From an uncultured Collinsella sp. (GTDB lineage Bacteria; Actinomycetota; Coriobacteriia; Coriobacteriales; Coriobacteriaceae), in NCBI GenBank assembly GCA_900544845.1, contig UQWV01000023.1, positions 1 through 31,137 on the forward strand: a stretch of 31,137 nt of DNA, in the 5' to 3' direction. This document shows positions 9,401 through 16,816 of the stretch, piece after piece (within the stretch, counting starts at the first letter, position 1; every line of letters begins with the position of its first letter). Position numbers and translations under genes: made by a program. The notes under the pieces are model-generated. The model was not told the origin of the DNA and did no database searches. It worked only from the letters and a program-made list of their open reading frames with translations.

Positions 9401-12400
9401 AGCTCAGTTGCGTGAAGTTCATCTTCAGCTTACCGGACATCGTGGCGGTCTGCGTATCGTCACCGTCGTCCTTGCCCACGGTATTCGTGAACGACTTATC
9501 GGTATCAGCCGGCTCCGGGGCCTTCGTGCCGTTATACGTCATCGCCTCGATGGTGAACGGGAACATGCCATTCTCCAGCGGGGTACCGACCAGAGTCTTG
9601 GTCACATCGATGCCCGCGTAGGTACCGGAGGCCGTATAGGTGTTGGTAAACGCGGCAGCGCCCGTCACCTGCCGATCGGCATCCGTCGTCGCCTGCTTGT
9701 TGTCGTACGCAACCGACGCGGTCAGCTTACCGGTATGCGTGCCGTTCTCGATATCGGTCACTGTGTACGTCACCGTGGACGTATGGCCATCATAGCTGAT
9801 GCCGGTCTTGTCCGCGTCGGTCGGCCTCGTCTCGTTCACTTTGAACGTATACACGCCCGGCTTGGTAAACACAAGGTCGCCCGTGCCGAACGGGGCGGTG
9901 CGCATCGCGTCGCCGGGACCTGCGATCTCGACCTTAGTCGTCAAATCGCCAGTCTCATCGGAGTCGGCAGCCTTCTTCTGAGTAACGACCTTGTTTTTAA
10001 CCGTTTTCATCGTAGCGTCATCCGCCGGCGTCAGCGTGAAATCGAACTTGTCATCCTGCTCCCACGCACGCCCAGCCAGCGTCTTCTGCACAGTAACCGG
10101 TGCCGACGTCGTCTGCGTCACCGTGTAGGTGTTCTTGAACGGGATATTTCCACCCGTGTCCGTCAGCTGCGTGCCGTCGGCCTTCCAATACGTGGCCGTG
10201 GAGGACAATTGGCCCTTGTCGTCGAGCGTGTTTTGCACCATCGCGTAGTACACGGTGGTGTCGTACGTCATGCCGCCCGTTGTCGAAGCATCGGAATTAG
10301 CGCGCTCCGTCACCTGATACACGTAGGTGGTGTTCTGGTCGGCAGCGGTGAACGTGATCTGCGGGAAAGCCGCAATGCCGCCACCATCGTTCTTCGCGGT
10401 CGTCACGCCGTCGGCGGGCATCGGCGCGTCGTTCGCACTGACCGTGTAGCTCAGGTCATTGAACTTGATGGGAGCAGCCCCCACCGCGCTGTTGGCCAGG
10501 CCGCCCAGCGCCTTCAGCTCGAAGGTGAACTTGCCCGCGGCAAGCGGGTTGTCGCCCGACTCGTCGGTATACGACTTCTGCGCGTTAAATGAGATTGTCT
10601 TGGTGTCGGTGCTGAACTTGTTGGTGAACACCGCGACCTTGTTATCGACTGGCACGGCCGGGTCGTGGTGGGCGCCATCATCGTCGTCGTTGCGAGCCAT
10701 AGTGACAACCGGCTCGGACAGCGTACCCCTGCCCGTGTCGTCCACCTGCACCGTCACCGTGTACCCGGCGCTCGAGTAGCCGAAGCCGGGCAGCCAGGAC
10801 GAGTCATGCTCGTCGGGCGTCCGCTCGGCCACCGTATAGGTGTACGTGCCGGGCTTCTCGTACGTAATCTGGCCGAAGCCGAACACATCACCATTGTTGA
10901 CGGTCTTGACAACCTGGACGTATCCGGGCACGCCGGATACGTCCTTGTAGCCCCCGGGCATGGGCGTGCCCTTGGCAGCGCGCAGATAGATGTCGAAGCT
11001 GTCGGCCTTAGTCCACTTGCGGCCTTGAAGCACCTTCTGCGCCCGAATGCCGGTGAGCGTCACCGAAGACTTCACGCTGTAGCTGTTGGTGAACGTCAGC
11101 TTGTTGGCCTCGGCCACCGTGCCGTCGGCGTTCTTCTTCGCGATCGTGCCGGAGATGCTGTCGCCCTCGCCGCTCAGGGCGTTGCCGCCCTGCTCGCGCT
11201 TGGTCAGCGTGAAGCCGGCCGGCATCTTGTCCGTACCGGTCAGCTCCTTCACCGTGTAGGTGTCGTTCTCGGCGAGACCGTACACGCGGATCGTCTGGCC
11301 GTCCGTGATGGTCTGCTCGCGGCCGTTCTCGAGGTCGAACATATCGCCGACCTGCTTCTCGCTTGGGGTCCCCGCGTTCTCAAACACCGCGGCCTTGTAC
11401 GTCTTCCCCGTGGGCACGGTGAACTTGAAGGTGAACGTCGCATCCTTGTTACCCTTCAGGCCTTTGGGCACCTCGACCTTCTTCGTCACCTCGAGGCTCG
11501 CCTCGCGCTTGTTCGCCACGCGCACGCAGGTGGCGCCCGTGAACAGCGCGTTCAGATTCATGTCGTCCAGGTTGGCGCGGGTGCCCTTCGCATTAGTGTC
11601 ACCAGGCACATCCTCCTGCGTGATGCCCATACGTATCCAGCCCGTCTTGGTCTCCAGGCGGTAGGGTTTGCCCGCCTCGGTGGGTCCATACTGGTAGACA
11701 CGCCCGTTGGCGCCGTACTTGAGATGTACCTCATCCTTGCCGCCCTTGGCGTCATTGGTCCAGATAAGGTTGCCGTTGCCGTCGGGCTTCCCGTCGGACG
11801 TCTGGCGCATACCCTTGATCCACGTGAGCGTGTTGTCGATGTCGCCCTCTGCGCCAAACTGGCCCAGGCTCTTCATGAGCGCGCCCGGGCCCACGAACGT
11901 CGAGACGCCATCGGTGGCCGTGCCGGCATCGGCGTGCACGCCCTTGTCGTCAACGACCACCTTAATCACTGTGTCGTTCATGAGATAGCCGTCGGGCACG
12001 CCGATCTCTTTAAGGTAGTACGTTCCCTTCGAAAGCGGCTTGTGCCCGTCGCTCGTCATCGGGAACACGCCCGCGCCCGCAAGCGTAATCGGATCGGTAA
12101 GCGAATCCTGCGTCGTCACCTTATCGAACGGGGTCACGTCGCCCTTAATACTGGCCGTGCCGTCAGCGGCGACGTCGACCTGATCAGGGGTGTACAGTCC
12201 GAACGTGGCACCCGCCAGAGGGGAGCCCGACGTGTCGGTCTTCTGCACGAACAGGCGATTCTGGATGTTCGTGACGAGCAGGCGCGTGGCGAACTGCCGC
12301 TTGAAGTTCATGCCGTCTGCGATGTCGTCACTGTACACGTGGACGGTGTTCCCGAGTGTCGCGTTGGCGATGGAGCTCTCCGTTGTGTGGTAGATGGCCA

Positions 12401-14336
12401 CCGTGTACTCGGCATCCTTGCGGGCATCACCGCTCAGCAGGTAGTAGTACTTGGAGATGTCACCGGGCAGATTTTGAATCTCTACCTGGTACTGGCCGCT
12501 CGTGTTGAGCGTGAAGGCGTGCAGGTCCTTCTTCGCCGCCTCGATAGCGCCGGCCATGCTCGGATCCTTGGCGAGGGTGTACCCCATTCCCGTCGATGGG
12601 TCGCCCGACACGGCGTGCCAATTGTTCGGATTGTTGATACCTGCGCTTTTATCGCGCTTGAGCACCACAGCGAACAGTATGCCGGAGTTCAGGCTGACGG
12701 TCTCGTTTGACTTCGTCAGGTCTTTCTTTGCCTTGTACACGGTCGACGGCGCGGTGATGGTCTCCTTCGCAGCGGCGAACGCACCGGTCTTCCACACGAC
12801 GCTGTCCGCGTCCATACCGCCGCGGTTGATGATGACGCCGCCCGCGCCGTTCTCAGCGCTCGCGGGCACGTACTCGAGCTGCATGCTGCCACCTGTCGCC
12901 GCGAGACTCGAGCGGTATCCCTCGGGCACGTGCGTCTCCTTCAGGAGGTAGTACTTGTTGTCGTGATTATTCTCGTAGAGATCGTCGAAGTTGATGACGC
13001 CGTTGTCCACGTCGTTCGTGAGCGTTAGGTGACCGGCCTCGTCCGTGGTGCCGGAGCCGAGGTGCTCGCCCTCGGTCTTGAAGTCCTTGTCGGTCTTATA
13101 GAGCTTGAACTCGGCACCCTGTACGAACTTGCCGTCCTGGTCGAACTTGATGATGTCGGACTCGGGCACCGTCACGAGGTTGAACTTGAGCTCCATGTTG
13201 GAGTAGAGGGCGCCGCGCTCCAGGTAGAAGAACTTGAGGGTGTGGTTGGTGCCGTCGGCGAAGGTGTTGTTGGCAAAGCCCGAAGTAGTGTCCTTATGCG
13301 CCGCCTGGTACTTGCTCAGCAGCGTGCCGTCGCTATTGCCGTTCACCTTAATGTCGCCCGTTTTAAAGTTGATGTTCAGACTCGCGCGGTCGTGAATACC
13401 GCCGATATCCCCCACGAGGACATCGTCGATGAACACCCAGACATCATCGTCGCCGGCGAACTCGAAGGTCATGTCCTTCTTATCGTTCGTCAGGCCGTCT
13501 TTGGGCTGCACGAATCGCGTGGACATTGAGAGGCCAAAGTGGTGGTTGACGGGGTTACCACCGTTGTAGCTCGCGGTGTTGTCTGCCGTGATGCCATTTT
13601 GGACGAGCTGGCCGTTTTCCTCCTTGAACACTTTGTCTGCCGCGTCGAACGGGAAGAACTGACCCCGGTGAGACGAATTGCCAATGCCACAGGTGTCATA
13701 GATATCGAAGGCATTCTTGTCAGCGTTGTAGGCTGCGTAGTTTTGGGTGCTGTCATAGACGTAGTAGCCGTTCTGAACCTTGAGGAGGCCCGTCACGCCA
13801 AAATGGGACGTCTTGCCGGTCTGGGTAGAGGAATCGAACAGGTAGCGGAGGGACTCGCCGCCCCAGGTTTCGGAAAGCTTCGGGTAGCCGTCTGAAAGCG
13901 TGTTGTTGACAATGCTGGGCCTCGAGCTCGTGCCGCCCGTCCATTGGTTGAGCGACTCACCACCCCGGCCGTCGTTAAACTGGAACCGGTGGTTTGCGTT
14001 GACGCCGCCGTTGCCGGAAACCGACAGATGGTTATCGGGATTCACCCAGTAATCAAACAGGTTGATTGTTGTCCCCGAAGGCGAAATCGTCGGAACCGTG
14101 TGGTCCGGAATTGCCGCCTCGGCACGAAGCGGCAGGAAGAAACTCGCCGTCAGCGCGATGGCGAGGGCCAGAACAATCGCATATGGCGAGACCGGGCGCA
14201 GCCCACGACGACGGCCATAAGACATGACGGGCCACCGCTCGCGCGGCCGGTGTTCACCAGGAAGTTCCCTGCTTAGACACCCCCCCCCGGTAGCAATATT
14301 CACGAGTCGAGACGTCGTCTCTCTGAGCTCCTGCAT
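3477..14336 (-). CDS. Giant sortase-type adhesin/pilin-like surface protein, probably phase variable
   Basis: A secreted, probably wall-linked protein of about 3619 residues. I chose the ATG at 14334-14336 because GGGGAGGAAATT lies directly before it. The later ATG at 14225, at the signal peptide (MSYGRRRGLRP), has no ribosome binding site, and the frame opens further upstream only from a TTG. Domain order: signal peptide (about 38-75, ending AEA-A); fibro-slime/PA14-like head with GDDDVWVFIDD and IGGIHDRAS (about 100-400); SpaA/Cna-B-like domains encoded near 13170-12870 and 12270-11930; one other Ig-like domain (about 11500-11090); 18 pilin isopeptide (FctA/Spy0128-like) repeats; a proline-rich spacer; LPNMG, a hydrophobic segment and an RRRNR tail. 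Each repeat shows the TK..L, YT..E and F.N.Y positions typical of Lys-Asn isopeptide bonds. No sortase gene is in the window. The ligand is unknown; the head suggests binding of carbohydrate or host surfaces. Confidence 0.9.
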   Translation of the reverse strand: MQELRETTSRLVNIATGGGCLSRELPGEHRPRERWPVMSYGRRRGLRPVSPYAIVLALAIALTASFFLPLRAEAAIPDHTVPTISPSGTTINLFDYWVNPDNHLSVSGNGGVNANHRFQFNDGRGGESLNQWTGGTSSRPSIVNNTLSDGYPKLSETWGGESLRYLFDSSTQTGKTSHFGVTGLLKVQNGYYVYDSTQNYAAYNADKNAFDIYDTCGIGNSSHRGQFFPFDAADKVFKEENGQLVQNGITADNTASYNGGNPVNHHFGLSMSTRFVQPKDGLTNDKKDMTFEFAGDDDVWVFIDDVLVGDIGGIHDRASLNINFKTGDIKVNGNSDGTLLSKYQAAHKDTTSGFANNTFADGTNHTLKFFYLERGALYSNMELKFNLVTVPESDIIKFDQDGKFVQGAEFKLYKTDKDFKTEGEHLGSGTTDEAGHLTLTNDVDNGVINFDDLYENNHDNKYYLLKETHVPEGYRSSLAATGGSMQLEYVPASAENGAGGVIINRGGMDADSVVWKTGAFAAAKETITAPSTVYKAKKDLTKSNETVSLNSGILFAVVLKRDKSAGINNPNNWHAVSGDPSTGMGYTLAKDPSMAGAIEAAKKDLHAFTLNTSGQYQVEIQNLPGDISKYYYLLSGDARKDAEYTVAIYHTTESSIANATLGNTVHVYSDDIADGMNFKRQFATRLLVTNIQNRLFVQKTDTSGSPLAGATFGLYTPDQVDVAADGTASIKGDVTPFDKVTTQDSLTDPITLAGAGVFPMTSDGHKPLSKGTYYLKEIGVPDGYLMNDTVIKVVVDDKGVHADAGTATDGVSTFVGPGALMKSLGQFGAEGDIDNTLTWIKGMRQTSDGKPDGNGNLIWTNDAKGGKDEVHLKYGANGRVYQYGPTEAGKPYRLETKTGWIRMGITQEDVPGDTNAKGTRANLDDMNLNALFTGATCVRVANKREASLEVTKKVEVPKGLKGNKDATFTFKFTVPTGKTYKAAVFENAGTPSEKQVGDMFDLENGREQTITDGQTIRVYGLAENDTYTVKELTGTDKMPAGFTLTKREQGGNALSGEGDSISGTIAKKNADGTVAEANKLTFTNSYSVKSSVTLTGIRAQKVLQGRKWTKADSFDIYLRAAKGTPMPGGYKDVSGVPGYVQVVKTVNNGDVFGFGQITYEKPGTYTYTVAERTPDEHDSSWLPGFGYSSAGYTVTVQVDDTGRGTLSEPVVTMARNDDDDGAHHDPAVPVDNKVAVFTNKFSTDTKTISFNAQKSYTDESGDNPLAAGKFTFELKALGGLANSAVGAAPIKFNDLSYTVSANDAPMPADGVTTAKNDGGGIAAFPQITFTAADQNTTYVYQVTERANSDASTTGGMTYDTTVYYAMVQNTLDDKGQLSSTATYWKADGTQLTDTGGNIPFKNTYTVTQTTSAPVTVQKTLAGRAWEQDDKFDFTLTPADDATMKTVKNKVVTQKKAADSDETGDLTTKVEIAGPGDAMRTAPFGTGDLVFTKPGVYTFKVNETRPTDADKTGISYDGHTSTVTYTVTDIENGTHTGKLTASVAYDNKQATTDADRQVTGAAAFTNTYTASGTYAGIDVTKTLVGTPLENGMFPFTIEAMTYNGTKAPEPADTDKSFTNTVGKDDGDDTQTATMSGKLKMNFTQLSYNKTYVYKVSEVHGANANGYTYDTEYPGDAYVLIAVKPNQDNKGQLYTETTVVKGPDVTALVGEDGDVNKLTAETIKGLDTTTNYVQTVSSRGANPATPIVPFKNEYKVETVEYGAKAGLQIEKKFTGTGDVSSTFSFTVTPEDYQAEGQDGTKFILTSADAAAKKLGITGGTKTVKIPEMKLGDTKTVSLLPKGLQFTHDDVSNECRANVYQYRVEENVPKPVPAGYTYDKAAYTIEIAVFDNGDGTLKIETTVLNSDGEKVDYREFAPNGTLEGNTATIPFKNSYKTTASDKLTPQVTKKISGVESTEKAFSFTLTATEETQQKIAAGDLGVSDDLAGDAHAESKATKDKIIKDKGQTVDFSNMTFNKAGEYAFTLTEARNADDDPAVDGVQNAGWTMDASTYTVTVRVEDKNAKLTVTGVTVEKSGDDKRETLEVKNGKVNLATFNNSYAAKGSVTLAAKKQFTGGTLENQQFSFQVKEGDKVVAEEKNDANGNITFPAIDYTEAGEHDYTIKEVEGADPTIVYDGKTVKVHVSVTDNKNGTLSATATYDGKADAPTFTNSKPTADATIEATKTLKGKDLTAGAFTFGLYQGDTTTVDPIQTVQNDKDGKIKLILTGLTIGEYDYTLKEVAGSDSTITYDTAAVKVHVSVKADGDKAKATVTYDDKNDAPTFTNKYQPAETSATLTAKKSYVKSDNTQATLKGGEFTFDLYEGNLTAAQLAGAKPVRTATNGADGSVSFDAFSYAKPGTHEYTIVERKGDLAYVTYDDTVHHAVVKVVDNAGQLEASVTYDDGKTDAPTFKNTYDATGSVELTATKVVAVADGFKHDVKLKGGEYTFALYSGDSAEGEPIDTVTNGADGTVVFTRDFKLADLDGAASKDFTYTIVEQPGTEPGMVYDTHPLTYKVTVADDGTGTLRATPQVTSGDNSQTFTNAYRPKGTSVTLKATKRFKGGELAGGDFTFQLFDKDGNVIQAVQNDKDGKVAFQAISYDTPGDHDYTIKEVAGNDSTVVYDGKTVNVHVRVTDNKNGTLKAVATYGGDKAVPTFTNARPTADATIEAKKTLTGKDLTAGAFTFGLYDQAGNEVSKGTNDQDGKVKLTVKNLNLGEYDYTFKEEKADQAVDGVVYDAKEVKVHVKVEQNQDDNNKTKVTVTYDGTATAPTFNNTYTAKGSVELTATKTIKVADGFDHTTKPADGEFTFDLKDAAGNVIATAKNDANGKVCFTREFQLSDLDGAASKDFTYTIVEQPGAEPGMVYDNHALTYTVTVTDGGNGALNAKAIVTSASGSDTFTNTYQPAATGLALGAQKSYVKKDDNTPIVPKDGEFTFDVCEGKMTAEQLAGAKPVRTATNGADGSVNFDAFSYAKPGTYEYTIVERKGDLAYVTYDDAVHHAVVTVVDNAGTLQASVAYDGADATKPTFTNTYKAKATNSGAIALTKSVDVHDGSYQLKAGDFAFELVGSDGTVLQTQKNDAKGKVYFNELTFDHAGTFPFTVREVQPTDGAPGVPGVTYTGKTYTLTYVVKDNNDGKLVVESSTVKPSEGTENGVTPNTMTFANSYQPGQTSYQISGTKVLENADPATTRTPADGEFTFALIDVATGQEIDRTTNVGKAFTFKAISYTATGSHAYQVKEVAGQDGTITYSDAVLDVTVNVTDDGSGQLTATANKTAADLTFTNTYTPTATTATITGTKALTGRDLAEGEFFFDLKDADGNVVQTVQNGADGTFGFAPLQLDKVGTYVYTVSERAGATANGVTYDTTVFTATVTVTENAETHALETQVAYSKGGKAADAVAFSNSYAPAATKVKLGASKVLSGEDLKEGQFSFQLKDANGTVLQAAKNAADGTVGFKAISYDKPGAYRYSISEVNDAQKNVTYDAAEHQVTVTVTDDGAGHLVATVTYDGDVAPVFKNTYTPPTTPPVNPPTNPPSKPPVPKEEKPGLPNMGDTSLSPMALGGIAGGAVLLIAAGVILRRRNR
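3573..3587 (-). other. Variant cell-wall sorting signal LPNMG
   Basis: The C-terminus reads LPNMGD, then about 20 hydrophobic residues, then RRRNR: a standard sortase layout. The usual Thr of LPxTG is Met here (codon ATG; ACG would give Thr by one base change). Either a sortase with altered specificity accepts it or anchoring is impaired. Confidence 0.8.
3670..11080 (-). repeat. Eighteen tandem isopeptide-domain repeats in the giant gene
   Basis: Repeat ends are marked by the F(T/K/N)N(T/S)Y motif, encoded near 11080, 10618, 10128, 9638, 9085, 8543, 8048, 7712, 7370, 6984, 6593, 6249, 5899, 5519, 5131, 4729, 4370, 4010 and 3670. The first six units are long (about 460-550 bp) and the last twelve short (about 335-400 bp). 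Units 7-10 and 11-14 are related as A-B-C-D and A'-B'-D'-C'. By eye, units 9 and 14 are about 90% identical in DNA over roughly 200 bp, and units 10 and 13 share a similarly close stretch. This points to recent internal duplication. Confidence 0.85.
14280..14288 (-). promoter_or_regulatory. G9 homopolymer tract, candidate phase-variation switch
   Basis: On the coding strand nine G form three Gly codons (A-T-G-G-G-C) 17 codons after the best-supported ATG and before the signal peptide. With nine G the frame is open. Losing one G brings TAA two codons later; gaining one brings TGA within ten codons. This is the layout of translational on/off switching by slipped-strand mispairing. Confidence 0.7.
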
Positions 14337-14447
14337 AATTTCCTCCCCAGTCGCACGGCGACCTGCCCGGGCGCTCCCCGGGGGGCCGAGGCAGTCTGGC
14401 ACATGCCCGCAGTCGTTCAAGGAATACCAACCCCAGCATATGTCTCT

Positions 14448-14459
14448 TAAGATATCTTA
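14448..14459. promoter_or_regulatory. Palindrome TAAGATATCTTA upstream of the giant gene
   Basis: A perfect 12-bp palindrome about 110 bases upstream of the chosen start, in the A/T-rich stretch 14440-14500 that must hold the promoter. TAAGAT could serve as a -10 box, but no well-spaced -35 was found. It is a possible operator. Confidence 0.3.
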
Positions 14460-14523
14460 GCCTTTTTCTATTACAGTTTTTGTCTCATTACCGATGAAAT
14501 CGGCTCAGTCCCTTTGTCACATT

Positions 14524-15939
14524 CTAGAGCGTGTGGAGCAGGGCGATGAGGAGGCGGATGCCCTGGAGGTAGGCGCGGCGGGTGATGCGTTCGTTGGTGC
14601 CGTGGACGCCGCGATCGCACTCGTCATCGTCCACCACAAAGGCCGAGAAGCGAATGCACTCAGGGCAAATACGCTGGTAGTTGGCAGCATCGGTGGCGCC
14701 GATCACGGTCGAGGGCACGATTGCCAACGGCTCGGATGATCCGTTTTCCTCCGTCCCCTTTGGATCACGGAAATAGCGGGCGGCGATGGAGCGAACCACT
14801 TCGAGCCCAGGTCCGCCGATGCGCGGGGACGGCGAGGGTTCGGAACTGCCGGGGCCGAGCTCGACCTCAACGCGGCCGGCAAGCCCCGCCGCGGCAACCG
14901 CCTCACGGCAGCGCGCCACGACATCGGCCACGCTCGTGCCCTCGAGCATGCGGAAGTTAATATTGGCCCACATGTCCTGCGGCATCACGTTGGCGCCGGT
15001 GCTGCCGCCCTCAATCTGCGTGGGCGCGCAGGTTGTGGTCACAAGCGGATAGAGCTTTTTGCTAGCGAGGCAATCGCGCACGATGGCGTCCCTGTTGGCA
15101 GCAATTTCATCGACCGTGTAGAGCCCCAGCTCGACGAGCTGCGCGGCAAGCAGGTCGGTCACGCGCGTCGGCCACTCGATATCGCAGATTGCCGCGATAG
15201 CACGGCTGAGCACTTCAAGCGACGTGCCACCGTAGGGGTTGGAAGAATGCCCGCCCTCGCTCTTCGTCTTGAGCACAATGTCGGCATAGCCCCTCTCGGC
15301 CAGGTCGGCATGCATGAGCCAGCCTTCGCCCGCGGCATACTCGGCGGCAGAAACAATGCGGTAGTCGCCCTCGTCAATCAGGTACTCAAGCTCAACGCCG
15401 CGCTCTTCGAGCGCACGACCGATGGCACCCGCGCCGTACTGCGTGGTCTCCTCGTCCTGGCCAAAGGCGAGCAGCAGCGTGCGCTCGTGCTGCCAACCGT
15501 GCGCCAGCGCATATTCGACCGCTTCGAGAATGCCCGCGACCTGGTCTTTCATATCGATCGCGCCGCGACCCCAGATGAAGGTGTCGTCCACGTGCCCGCT
15601 AAAGGGAGCGTGCGTCCAATCCTCCTCGGTGCCCGGCACCACAGGGACCACGTCCATGTGGCCCATGAGCATAACGGGCTTGCGAGCAGGGTCGGAACCG
15701 GCAAGCGTCACGAGCAGCGAATGGTCGATGAGCTCGACCTCGCCCGCCGCGAACACGCGCGGCCAGGCCTGCTGCATATAGGCGCGCAGATCGGCAAACG
15801 GCTGCCAGTCCACCGCCTCGGCATCCATGCTCGAAATCGTCGGAAACGACAGCACGCGGCCCAAGCGCTCGCATGCGCCAGCCTCGTCCAGATCGACAAA
15901 ATCGTCCTCATGCGCAAAGAAGCGCCAAACCTCGGCCAT
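14524..15939 (-). CDS. M20-family metallopeptidase (carboxypeptidase/aminoacylase type)
   Basis: A predicted zinc-dependent, probably cytoplasmic amidohydrolase cleaving a peptide or N-acyl amino acid; the substrate cannot be told from sequence. Family signatures are GHMDVVPV (His94, Asp96), GRGAIDMKD (Asp129 as bridging metal ligand) and GQDEET (Glu163/Glu164, catalytic base region). The dimerisation-domain stretch with GGHSSNPYGGTSLE is present, and about 471 residues matches the larger CPS1/PM20D1-like branch. The start ATG at 15939 has AAAGGA nearby; the longer frame upstream runs into a terminator hairpin and is unlikely. Its stop codon is followed by a TGTGACAAAGGGACTGAG repeat fragment. 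It lies upstream of the giant gene on the same strand, with 187 bases between them. Confidence 0.85.
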   Translation of the reverse strand: MAEVWRFFAHEDDFVDLDEAGACERLGRVLSFPTISSMDAEAVDWQPFADLRAYMQQAWPRVFAAGEVELIDHSLLVTLAGSDPARKPVMLMGHMDVVPVVPGTEEDWTHAPFSGHVDDTFIWGRGAIDMKDQVAGILEAVEYALAHGWQHERTLLLAFGQDEETTQYGAGAIGRALEERGVELEYLIDEGDYRIVSAAEYAAGEGWLMHADLAERGYADIVLKTKSEGGHSSNPYGGTSLEVLSRAIAAICDIEWPTRVTDLLAAQLVELGLYTVDEIAANRDAIVRDCLASKKLYPLVTTTCAPTQIEGGSTGANVMPQDMWANINFRMLEGTSVADVVARCREAVAAAGLAGRVEVELGPGSSEPSPSPRIGGPGLEVVRSIAARYFRDPKGTEENGSSEPLAIVPSTVIGATDAANYQRICPECIRFSAFVVDDDECDRGVHGTNERITRRAYLQGIRLLIALLHTL

Positions 15940-15962
15940 GACATCCTTTCGATTGTGACGAC

Positions 15963-15986
15963 AAAGGCCGCCCCACCGGAGCGGCC
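15963..15986 (-). terminator. Terminator after the amino-acid ABC operon
   Basis: On the minus strand GGCCGC (15986-15981) pairs with GCGGCC (15971-15966), followed by TTTGT. It lies just past the ATPase gene stop (16012) and before the M20 gene start. The T-run is weak. Confidence 0.6.
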
Positions 15987-16011
15987 CCATCGTTCACACA
16001 TTTGCAGTCGG

Positions 16012-16794
16012 TTATTTGTCCTCGAGATAGCGCGAGAGGAACTCACGCGTGCGCTGATGTTTGGGGTTGCCGAAGAGCTCGGCCGGCGCGGCGTCCTCGA
16101 GCACCACGCCCTTGTCCATAAAGACCACGCGGTCGGACACGGTGCGGGCAAAGGCCATCTCGTGCGTGACGACCACCATGGTCATGCCGGCGGCCGCGAG
16201 CTTGCGCATGACCTCGAGCACCTCGCCCACGATCTCGGGGTCGAGTGCGGAGGTGGGCTCATCGAACAGCATGATCTGCGGATTCATGCACAGGGCACGG
16301 GCGATGGCCACGCGCTGCTTTTGACCACCGGACAGGCGACCCACGGCGGCGTGTGCAAACTTTTCGAGCCCCACGCTCGTCAGATGCTCCATCGCGACCT
16401 TTTCGGCCTCGGCCTTGCTCATCTTTTTGAGCGTGACGGGCGCGAGCGTGCAGTTGTCGAGCACATCCATGTTGTTGAACAGGTTGAAGCCCTGGAACAC
16501 CATGCCGATGTCCTCGCGGAGTTTATTGATGTTGCAGCGCTCGGCCGTGAGGTCCTGGCCGTGGAACCAGATGTGGCCTGCGTCCGGGGTCTCGAGCAGG
16601 TTGAGGCAACGCAGGAAGGTCGACTTGCCCGAGCCCGAAGCGCCGATGATGGTGACGACCTCGCCGGGGCTAACGGCCAGGTCGATGCCCTTGAGCACCT
16701 CGAGCGAGCCAAAGCTCTTGTGCAGGCCCTCAACGCGGATGAGCGGCTCTTTGGTTTGCGCGGCCGCAACGCCGGTAGTGGCGGTATCTGCCAT
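16012..16794 (-). CDS. Amino-acid ABC transporter, ATP-binding subunit
   Basis: The cytoplasmic ATPase of a polar-amino-acid importer (GlnQ/HisP type). Walker A is GASGSGKST (51-59), followed by a Q-loop region, the signature LSGGQKQRVAIARAL, and Walker B with D-loop IMLFDEPTSALDPE. At 260 residues it is a normal GlnQ length plus a short Thr/Ala-rich N-terminal extension. The start at 16794 has GAGGAG 8 bases upstream; a longer open frame overlaps the permease gene and has no such site. It is the third gene of the operon (22 bases after the permease), followed by a terminator. Confidence 0.93.
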   Translation of the reverse strand: MADTATTGVAAAQTKEPLIRVEGLHKSFGSLEVLKGIDLAVSPGEVVTIIGASGSGKSTFLRCLNLLETPDAGHIWFHGQDLTAERCNINKLREDIGMVFQGFNLFNNMDVLDNCTLAPVTLKKMSKAEAEKVAMEHLTSVGLEKFAHAAVGRLSGGQKQRVAIARALCMNPQIMLFDEPTSALDPEIVGEVLEVMRKLAAAGMTMVVVTHEMAFARTVSDRVVFMDKGVVLEDAAPAELFGNPKHQRTREFLSRYLEDK

Positions 16795-16816
16795 GATGAA
16801 TCTCCTCGTCTTGCGC

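Noticed and set aside
3726..12710. Long plus-strand open frames (up to about 860 codons) across the giant gene
   Set aside because: They are antisense frames kept open by the strong codon bias of the minus-strand gene. Their translations are Arg/His/Val/Leu-rich without domain structure and start without ribosome binding sites.
14337..14420. Upstream extension of the giant protein from a TTG at 14420
   Set aside because: There is no ribosome binding site at the TTG, while GGGGAGGAAATT stands directly before the ATG at 14336.
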